Position numbers and translations under genes: made by a program. The notes under the pieces are model-generated. The model ran no database searches. It was given only the letters and a program-made list of their open reading frames with translations, and was not told where the DNA came from. A stretch of 36,145 nucleotides of DNA from Saccoglossus kowalevskii. Lineage: Eukaryota > Hemichordata > Enteropneusta > Harrimaniidae. This document shows positions 1-11,200 of the stretch, one piece after another. The DNA is taken from positions 18,883-55,027 of the forward strand of contig NW_003122437.1 of NCBI RefSeq assembly GCF_000003605.2, in the 5' to 3' direction. Position 1 is the first letter of the stretch. Each line of letters opens with the position of its first letter.

Positions 1-53
1 TTGTATTCTTATAGTGCAGTAAATAAAACTCATACAATTAATGTAGCTCTTAC

Positions 54-2235
54 TTCAGTGGTATTGTATAAGGATGGTTCGCCATGATCGTGTGCTTCGA
101 CTATCAGTTTATTCTCCTTTTGTGCACTTGTCAAACTAGAATCACCGACCCTGATTTCACCGGTCCACGTGTCTATCGTGAAATGATCACCTTCATCTGA
201 AATTTGACAGTATATGTACATATCACTACATGGTTGTATAGAAACAACATGTTTATAACGAGGCTATATTATAATTCATGGCAGAAAGATTCAACTTACA
301 GTCCTGAAATTGATATCGAATAAGAGAATTTTTGCCAGTGTCTTTATCCTCAGCTGTCACGTTCACTACAGAATCGTTCGTCTGCGCATTTGCTGATATT
401 TTCCTCCCGTAAGGCTCGCCAACAAAATACGGAGCATTATCATTGACGTCCGTTACATTAATATATACAGTAGTCGTTGAGTTTAATGGTACAATTCCCA
501 TATCCATCGCCATCACCGTCAACCGGTAGTATATTTTATGTTCATAATCGATATCGGCGCTACCAGCAGGAGTTATTATACCAGTATATTCTGAAATTTA
601 ATAAAAAATACACAAGTTACACATGACGATGCATCGTTATCATTAATACGTGCTATCAGTAAATACTGTTGAAATCACAATATACAAACAGCGAATAATC
701 TAATTGCTTAACCATTTAATACCTTAAACATATGGATAAGTGTTGTTGTTTTATACTGCACATTAATAAATACACTGGACTGTGATTCATCATGAACTGA
801 AAACTCTTGTAGCTCACATATTAGTATTCGTTCGACAAAGTAGAAATTCCCCAATACGTTTGTGCACTGATTGATACGTACAGTAACAATCACATTTGTT
901 TTAGTAGTTTTGATTTTACATTTAACGAATACTGTCGTGTGTCCGGCAAATGCATTTTTTCTAGTTTATGACGAATCCAATCTGATTAAAATCTGATGTA
1001 GTGTACGGGCTTTAATTATTTTGGCTATCAACTTATTTCATTTTATTTTTTATTACTTTTGTTATTAATGCCTTTTTATTTTATTATTTTACTTTGATTT
1101 TGTGATTTTTTTTTAATTCCGCCCTACCTACATCTGATCCGACGCCTACGTAAGTCCCGTTCAAATCTCGCGTAAGTAACAGCCAATCACAGCCCCCTTT
1201 TATACAGGCTGTCGGTTGCTTACTTTTCAGTGTAGCCAGGGTAGAGATACTCTACGGGCAATCTTTCGGTACATTATATTTTGCCCACTTGAATAAACCA
1301 TTAATAGAAAATTGCTAGTATATTTTTATTTACAAAAGAAATTCCACAGCATTTTACAATTTTTGTCATTACATTGAATATTGTTTTCACTTCCAACAAA
1401 TGTGTGATTGTGACGAATCGTAATCCGTTATACAGTATTGAATATCGAACCACAATATTAACAAATACATATTTGTAATGCAAACAGCTAGGACGTCAAT
1501 CCCATTACATTCTCAATACATCGCTTGTCAAGTTCTGAGTATAGATTTCTCTGGACATTTTCCTCTAAATCACACACCAAAATAAATAAATAAACTGCGA
1601 CTTAAATCTGGTAGCGTGCTTATTGTTTCTTCTTCTAAGCCCGAATCTGGCCGGTAATGTGGGGCGCTTACACTGATGGCAAGTCTGTTGGGATTTCGCG
1701 TTTACCCTTCGTTTACGCAATTTATATTTATTTTTCAAGCATTTTTCATCGGAATCGCAACAGGCTGCAATCAAGTCTAGATCTAGACATGCAACTGAAA
1801 GGGAGGCATAACATTATATCACGGGAGGGCAGGATGTATGCTTTTCAAATTATGCCAACACAATACAACACAACACAACGCGTGTCATGGGGTTGACCAC
1901 AGTATCACACATGTGTGCATTTTATCAACACCACACAGACCTGTTTTACAGTATTTTCCACATCAGAATACAATACAATGCAACGAATGTTTCTTACCAT
2001 CAATCTGAAAGTTTCCATCATTGCCATGTATTATACTATATGAGACGGTACCATTGTCTCCGAGATCAGAATCAGTTGCTAGCACAGCAACAATTGGGTC
2101 ATCATTGACGGTGTTTTCTTTAACTGTCCCATGATAACCGTCTTCACTGAATATTGGCGCATTGTCATTAACATCCAATACGTCGATGGTTACGGTAGCA
2201 GTGCTACTCAATGACAAGACACCATGGTCTGTTAC
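54..2235 (-). CDS. Cadherin exons 17-19: EC14 end, EC15, EC16 (runs off left edge)
   Basis: Exon 17 (2235-1998) carries VLDVNDNAP and the first half of EC15, ending in QID. Exon 18 (590-300) resumes with EYTGIITPAGSADIDYEHK, has VTDVNDNAP and starts EC16. Exon 19 (196-54) gives FTIDTWTGEIRVGDS and ends in YNTTE before a GTAAGA donor at 53. The next exon, expected to begin with the VxVxVLDxNDN strand, lies outside the window. EC16 begins with an unusual KISANAQTNDS in place of the usual xVxEN strand. Confidence 0.82.
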
Positions 2236-5200
2236 CTGTATAGTGTGTGAAGAATGAATAAACATCAGCGTACCATACCACTCATTGATTCATTCGCAAA
2301 AATAAATTAGTGTAAGTTGTTTCAATGGGTCTCCCAATTGTACGTGACTTATGTAGTATTCTATAGCTGGAGGTTGATGTCTATTTAAGCATGAAGAGAA
2401 GGAAAATTGGCCATATAATGACATTGATACAAATACCTGGTTATTAAAACCTTATTTTACGTGTAATAACTACTGTGAAAATATATATCTGATATTTTGT
2501 TTGAATTGAATATTACAAGAATATTATAATGCTTAGATATGCATATTGCATGTGTTTGCATATCTAGTGACAACTGCAAAACTAACTTGTTGTCATAAAT
2601 ATTTGGGCTGATATGGTCTTATAAACAATAACATGTTCTAAATACATCCATGGAATATATAGAATAAAGGATTGATTATGTAATCAGATTTACCATCACA
2701 GTAAGAATATAGGATTCTTTAGACTCTCTGTCAATGAAGCCAATTGCGTATATCGTTCCTTCAGTCTCGTCTATATAGAATATTTGTTCTTCAAATAAAA
2801 TAGACAAGTGTTATTTAACATGCTCGTCAACTACACACAAGAAATCGCGCATTGTACGGAACTACTACAGAAGTCATGTTGATCGATGTTATACCGTGTA
2901 TAAACACAATTAATGGATCGATTATTTCCGACAACGGATCATTGTGTTATCTTACCATTATTTCCATCACCGATTATTTCATATGAGACCTCGGCGTTGG
3001 TACCTGCATCCGCATCAGTGGCGGTGACCTGGCCAATCACTGTGTCTGAGGTACTCGTGTAGTCGTCTTCCACTACATACATTTGATATGGTAAGTCAAT
3101 AAATATTGGATGATTGTCATTGATATCTAGCACATATACCATTACCTAGAATAAAATAAATCTTAACTGTTATTAAAGTCCTGGAAAAATGTATGTATCT
3201 CCATATTTTGTCTCTAGTGCCATGTTTCGATGTACATTAAATTACATTACATTACATTACATTACATTACAACTAATAAACTAGTGACAGAATGTAACAC
3301 AATATTCACCGAGGTGTAAGCTGTTCGCTGCTGTGGCTCTCTTTCGGGATCACAATCTTGAGCTGCAACAGAAAAAGAATACCACTCTTTCTCTTCACGG
3401 TCTAGTGTCTCCATAGTAAAGATTTCACCCTGCAAAAAGAGTGCAATACATGGCTCCATATAAACGACCAATTCCGAGCAGACTTGTCTAAGGTATGGAA
3501 TATGGTATATATGGAAAAGTCCCATGCAATAAATAATGGAATTCCTGTACGAATTTTGCGGCATGCTAGACAATTTTTCTGACATGCACTACTGTGTATT
3601 TTTATGAATCGACTGGGAAAGAGGGGAGGCAGACTGTAAACATTATGATAATGATTGCATCCAAGAGCGGACAGAAATGTCGTCACCTGCGCATGCGCCA
3701 GATGGCCAGAACATGTTATAGTTTACAAACAAGCGTCCACCTACATCCTTTGCGTTTTTAACGTGTGTTGTTATCATCGCTTGGGATTCCCGCGCGTGCG
3801 CAGGTGACGATCCCTCGGCTTCAATTGGTGAATGCATGTGGATTGTCTTTCAAATGCTGGTCGGTATTTCCATAATCTTACAAGTAGAACAAGTAGAAGT
3901 ACAGTCACTTGGTCGGTTTTAATAGTTGTGTGTGTTTAATTGCTCAAAGGAGAATAGTAAATAAAAAACATATTATACTTACATTTGAATTTATGCTAAA
4001 TTCGTCCACTCTATGAGTGAATCTGTAGCATATATCGTCGTCATCGTTTCCCGCCGACACCGTTAGAACGTAAGCTCCAGGTTCTTGTTCTTCCACCACA
4101 CTTCCGTCATAATATGTCTGATTGAATTCTAAAGCGACATCGTTCGTTTTAGTCACTGTCACATTCACCTTCGCAGTGCCATTGAGCGGCGGGATACCGT
4201 GATCTTCGGCTACTGCGGTAAACTGCAGAGAGTGATATTCGTCGAGATAGTCTGCGTCATAATAGATTGGCCCCGTTAGCTGTATTAAACCTCTGTCATC
4301 AATAGCAAACAGATTTGTGGTGTTATCTGTAAGGTGGTAGGAGATGCGGCCATTTTCCCCGCTGTCTTCATCCGTAGCTGTTACGGTAAGTACCACATGC
4401 CCAGCACCCGTTCCATCCTCCACCGTGCCGTCGTATCGATCACTGGCGAACTCAGGTGAATTGTCATTGATATCTACAATGCTGATTATAACACTTGCTG
4501 TTGACGTATAATATGGAGGTCTATTGTCTTGGGTGTAAGCTGTAAAAGAGTATATTACGATATATAATGCCGTAGATTCAGTGAGTATTTTAGTATGTTC
4601 TCATGTTCGATTGCATTGTTTTATTTTCCCCGACTGAGATGAGCACATAAGTAATACATTATAAACTTACCATAAAAATCGTATCGCCTTCCATCTGGGT
4701 CTTCATAGTCAAGACATGAATATGTGAAGATTTCCCCTAAAGCAAATATTGAAAATATTACAGATTTTAAACCATACAAATTATAACTGCATAATAATGG
4801 AGGATAGCACACTGAAAACAGTAAGAATTATATATTATGAGTTACGATCATAGAACATAATGAAAAACATTGCGATCCTTGGGTATTAGGTGTTCAAAAG
4901 CAATACATTCGAACATTATTTTTTCAGAATTACGCAATCGTGCGTTCGGAACTATAATCTGTGTATCTATAACGCTTATGTTCTAGTTCTATGGACTTTT
5001 TTTACATAGCTGTTGATATTTTAAAGTAATTTCCATATCTCAGAATTACATTGACATAAAGTTGATAAGCACAATGGCATACTTATATTCGATTTCACAC
5101 AATTCCTTGGTATATCCCTTGGTTTATTGCCACAGTATGAGATACCCAATAGTCGTTACGTCGCATGTTAAAATGCACTGCGTGTTGACGTGACATTCCA

Positions 5201-8200
5201 ATACTTGTTTACCTGTATCCGGATTGATAACGAAATTAGTTGAGTTCAAACTATATGTTAGAAGACCATTATCGTTTTCATCCGGGTCCTCAGCCACCAC
5301 TCTCAGCACAAAAGTTCCGTTCTGCACTTCTTCCTCTTGATTTGCACGGTAGGTGGTTTCGCTGAATTGGGGAGCATTATCGTTTATGTCGATTAAGTCA
5401 ATTAATACCTCAGTGAAATCAATTCGCCCTGGAACCCCGTTGTCAGCTGAAATGTTCAGTTTATACGATGCTGTTTTCTCTCGATCAAGTTCACTTATCA
5501 CAGTCAGCTCTCCGGAGTATCGGTCTATTCTAAACTTACCCTCACTTCCATACACTATGGAATAGATAATTTTCGCGTTGTCTCCTTCATCCAAGTCAGT
5601 GGCGACTAAAGTATCTATCAGATACCCAGTTGTTATGTTTTCCTCAAATGAATACATGTATAACGAGTACTCGAACTGTGGATTGTTATCATTTACATCC
5701 AGAATATTGATAATCACTGTCGCAGTACTATTGAGACTGCCATCACCACCGCCACGGTCCGAGGCAGTGACGAAAAGTTCATATTGATCGTATCTCTCCC
5801 TATCAAGGTCCAGAATATCTGTATCATCTGTTGTTGTGATGACTGCTGTGCGACTGTCTATTTGAAACTGTTCGTGTCCAGGCCCATCCAAAGTGTAGAT
5901 GATTAGTTCATTGTAACCTTTATCTAAATCAGATGCTATGATTTCTTCAATCTATTGAAAAGACAATAAAACGTAAGTTGTTAGTTATGTGTTTGTGTAT
6001 GTGCTATAGTTGTGTGGAGGGCTGTACTTTTGTGTCAGTAATTAAATATTCTGTTTGGTATGTAGGAATGACAAATTTAAATCAATAACCATGAATACAC
6101 AGCAACATTGATATAGTTTATTTATGGACAGACAGGCAAACAATCAAAGCAAACTGTTGAAATACAACGATGCTCGTGCATTATTACGTCCCAACTATCA
6201 ACCACACTCTTTTTGGTATGCTCTTACCATCATCACGGTCGTGTCTGGAGGAGAATTCTCATCGATACTTCCTGAATATGGCTCTGTTTGAGAGAATTTT
6301 GGACTGTTATCATTTTCATCTAGTACGGTTATCAGTAATTCGGCAATCACCTGCAATGGATAAGCAAAATATATGTTGTTTTCAGGGAGATAAAAACAAA
6401 AGTATGAACCCACGACGCAGGTGCCCGTTTTTAACATACTTACAGGGTCAACAAGGCAAGCAGAATCTCCTTCTAGTTTTGCAACAACTTCATACCTATA
6501 TGTCTCTCGGGTTTCTCTGTCTAAAGGTTCCGTAGTTGTCACTACACCCTGTTAAAGGTTATACATATTACATTACATTAAAAAGTTATTTGTTCAAAAT
6601 GAAACATTTTTTTTCTGAAATAAAAAACATTTCAGTAGTAGTAAATTGCCAAATAATGATGTTTGTAGACATATTTGTGAATTCACATACGTTTCATTTT
6701 CAGTATTACATAGAAAATACCAACCAAATTGAAACAAAAAAGGTCGATTTTAACTCAGTCGATACATATAATATTGACTAGCGCAATGATATAGGTTAAT
6801 ATTGAATAACAACTTTGATGCTAAATGCCAAAATTAGTAAGACTGCGTTGATATATGTGTATATGTGATAATTGTCAGATTTAACATCTGTAATAATATA
6901 ATTAAACCATATATACATACAGTATAACTGTCGATATGAAATTGTTCCACATTGGACTGTGAGAAATCATAGATTATATCGTATCCTTCATAACCTTCAG
7001 CTTCCACATGTGTAACGTTTGTACCAGCGGGACTATTCTCCATTACTGTTGAGTTGTCGTACGTCCTACCACCGGGGTCAACTGTTGCCTCCATGATTGT
7101 TAATCGCACAGTGGCATCATTCAGTGAATACTCATACCCACCATCGCGAACTTCAATAATGATGTCAACGACTCCATTGACCACGTCTAATCCTGCGGTT
7201 ATCATGTCTGCGATAACAAGTTCTTGACTGTTCTTTAGAATGTTGAATTCCATGAAAAAATATGTGTGAGCAGGTTGTTGTACGATGTATGTCAGTGTAC
7301 TGTTGATGCCATAATCGGGGTCGCTTGCATGTACTACCGCTATTATACTGTCCGACGGCGTGTATTCTAACACTCCAACGAAGTAAGATGACGGGTTGAA
7401 CGAAGGTGCATTATCGTTGATGTCCAATACGTTGATATACACCGGTACGTACTTAGTAATAGCTGGACTACCAGAAACGATTTCTACAGTTAACATGATT
7501 GTCGCATTCGTCTCTCGGTCTACGCTATCATCGACCGTACGTATTACCCCATCATCATCCACCCAAAATAACTCACTTGCAGATTCTTCCAGAATGTCAT
7601 AACTTGGATTGGTCATAGCAGATGCTTCGTCAGATACATCTCCTACCACAGTGTTTGCTGGTGAATGTTCAACCACTTTAAATTTGTACCAAAAGCTGCC
7701 ACACCATGATGCGTTGGACACGCATGAAGAATTCGTATTGTCTGAAAAATAATACAACAGATAATGTATATTGCAATGTACAATGATAATTATCAGCCAT
7801 AAATTGAGTATAGTTACATATCGTGTACCAACAACAACTCTTGGCGAAATCGTGAAATTCCGTGTGAAACGTCAAAATCATAATGTGTTACTTGTAACAA
7901 TAATAGGATGAGCTAGACTTAGGTTTGGAAATGAAATGTTAGCGTACAACTCGTTGGTTTCATGTGTACAATATGCCCGTTTTTCATGTTTTGGGGGAGT
8001 TTAATTGTAGTATAGAACCTAATACATGTATATAGCAGTACAATGTCGAATGCGTATTAATCATATTAATAATAATTCTCTTAATACGCACCCACGTTCT
8101 TGAATATGACATATATGTTTGTAGAACTTTGACGAGATGGTGTTCCATTATCCTGACAAACAACTGAAAATTGTAATGAGTCATCAGGTCCAAGCACGTC

Positions 8201-11200
8201 CTCAAGATCGTCATAAGTTACATCATCCGTCAAATACACAACCCCTTTGTAATCAACGCTGAAAAAATCTGTGGTATTTTCTGTCATGTAGTAGAATATA
8301 TTTCCGTTATCGCCAGAGTCAAGGTCAAAAGCATGTGTTACAACAACGGGTGAATAAGCTAGTGTCCCATCCATTATTGTACCATTGTATTGGGTGTGGG
8401 TAAACGTTGGGGAGTTATCATTAACGTCCAGGATTTGTATTACAACAGATGCCGATGACGTATGAGAGGGTATTCCGTTGTCTCTACCTTCAACTGAAAT
8501 GATAAATCAAGGTAAATAGCAGTTATGTGTTTTGTTGCTGACTTGAGAGTTCAAATCACGTATTTTATTTTTATACGTTCGTATATAAACTTGTAATTAA
8601 CGACTAAATAACATGTAACATGTACCGTGATAGATATGCGTGAGTCATTTATCTACATGTTTAGCATAACTGATGTAAGCAATCAACCCATATAATTAGC
8701 ACCATGATAAATTAATTAATAGTTGCTTTTGACAAATACTATGAAATGAAACTTTATTTGTGACTTTATGGGTAGCGCTAATTTAACTTACCCATAAATT
8801 CATGCGTTCTGTCGTCATGGTTTTCATAATCAAACATGCGATTAGTGTATATTTCACCTATGAGAACATAATTGTGTACTGGTTTAGCACTGAAAATCGT
8901 TTCATTGTGTACATGCGCGGTTTTCATGTGTTTCTCGCGTAAAATTAATAACTGAGATATACTTCATATTGATATCATCTGATATCTCTCTACCCAATCA
9001 AATAATGATAATCTCACCTGTAATTCCATTAATTGTGAAATCATTTGTGTCTATCGTATAAGTAATATTCCCATTCATTCCGGAATCAGCATCATTGGCT
9101 GTAACAGATAATACGTAACTTCCAATGCTGAGATCTTCTTGAACACTGTTAGTGTACACTTCTTGTGAAAATACCGGAATATTATCATTGATATCTGTTA
9201 TGTGTATAATAACGGTGGTATTTGTCTCTAAGATTGGATCACCGCCATCAATTGCAATGATGTTCAAATTATATGAAAATCTGACTTCACGATCCAACTC
9301 CCCTGAGACATATAACGCACCGCTGTACCTATCTATTTTAAAGTCCCCATGGTCACCATTTTCTAGGTAATAAATCACTCTTCCATTTATGCCATCATCG
9401 TCGTCCACAGCTGATAAAATATCTAGATTGTAGCCTAATTCCGTGTCTTCTGCAAGTATGTAATTATATTCAGACTGCTCAAAAACTGGTGCATTATCAT
9501 TGACGTCACTGATTTGAATAACAACGGACGAGTTACTTTCTCGGCTTCCATACTCCCCATTGCAATCTTTAGCCGTCACTGTGAGATGGAATGTTGTATT
9601 CATTTCATAATCTAAGTTTATGTGACTTGTGGTTATTTCTCCCGTGAACTGATCTATGTGAAACATCTCGCTACCTTCGCCGGTTAAGGAATATACTATT
9701 GATGCATGTAACCGATCATCCTTATCCGTTGCAAGTATGGGTGGAAACTAGAATGAAAAAATAATAATATGAGGTCTGAATATAAGATGAGCTTTCTGTA
9801 AAGTATGCACGGACGATGTACAACGATCGAACGAAGCGGAGAACAATTTCGGTTTAAATCAACTCAACCTACCATGATAACTTCGGTGTAATCGGGAGAA
9901 TTTTCATCGACAGACCCAACATATATTTCACTAGTAAAATTAGGGGAATTGTCATTAACATCCAAAACGGTAATCAGCAATTCTTCGGCAACCTGAAAGT
10001 TCATTACAGTTTTGCGTAATATTAGTTTGCATTACAATTTACTTTACTGGAAGGAACAAATACATGAATAACCTAATTACGATTTCGCTGAAACCCTAGT
10101 CTTGAAACAATACGTTATGTTGATGAACTACTGACCGGTAAATTGAAGCATTTAGTTTCATCTGCAATATATCCAACAACAGCATAGTGAAACAAGTCGC
10201 GGGATTCTCTATCCAATGGCAATAATGTTGTTACAGTACCCTATAAATACAAACAACTACTATATTACTAATATTGTTAATCAAATTAGCATACATAATA
10301 ATTACATTATATATTCTTCTCTGACTAGTATGTGACTTATATATTGCTAGTTCACGGAATTGTGTTCACTTACATTTATATCAATAGCGAAATGTTCAAC
10401 ACGTCCAGCAAATTCATATATGACGTCATATTCTGAATACAATTCAGTTGATAATAGGACAGTTACAAATGTACCATAGGGTTCATTTTCATAAACAAAA
10501 ACGTTTTGGAAAGTTGCATTCTCATAGCCAGAAACCACTTCACATGGTGGGGCATATATGTTTGTAGAAAATTGTGTTTCTGTTGTTGGTGCATCGGTAG
10601 TAGTCTCCGAGGTTGAGTCAGCGGTGGTGTCCAGTGACGTTGTGATACTTGTTGTAGGTTCATCAGTGGTAGCTTCGGAGGTTGGTTCAGCGGTGGTGTC
10701 CAGTGACGTTGTGATACTTGTTGTAGGCTCATCAGTGGTAGCTTCCGAGGTTGAGTCAGCGGTGGTGTCCAGTGGCGTTGTGATACTTGTTGTAGGTTTA
10801 TCAGTGGTAGCTTCCGAGGTTGGTTCAGCGGTGGTGTCCAGTGACGTTGTGATACTTGTTGTAGGTTCATCAGTGGTAGCTTCCGAGGTTGAGTCAGCGG
10901 TGGTGTCCAGTGACGTTGTGATACTTGTTGTAGGTTCATCAGTGGTAGTTTCCCCGGTTGAGTCAGTGGTTGTGTCCAATGAAGTTGTGATTATTGTTGT
11001 AGGTTCTTCAGTGGTAGTCTCCGTAGTTAATTTTGTGGTAGTGTCCAATGAAGTTGTGAGATCTGTTGTAGATTCTTCAGTGGTAGTATCCAATGATGTT
11101 GTGAGATCTGTTGTAGATTCTTCAGTGGTAGTCTCCGTAGTTAATTCAGTGGTAGTGTCCAATGAAGTTGTGAGATCTGTTGTAGGTTCTTCAGGGGTAG

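Noticed and set aside
3643-3837. Minus-strand frame across the GC-rich inverted repeat
   Set aside because: It is a by-product of the inverted repeat in a cadherin intron, without a family match or splice support.
10463-10939. A second minus-strand frame across the same repeats (QVSQRHWTPPL units)
   Set aside because: It is a frame shift of the same minisatellite; the cadherin frame has a signal peptide, splice sites and EC1 attached.
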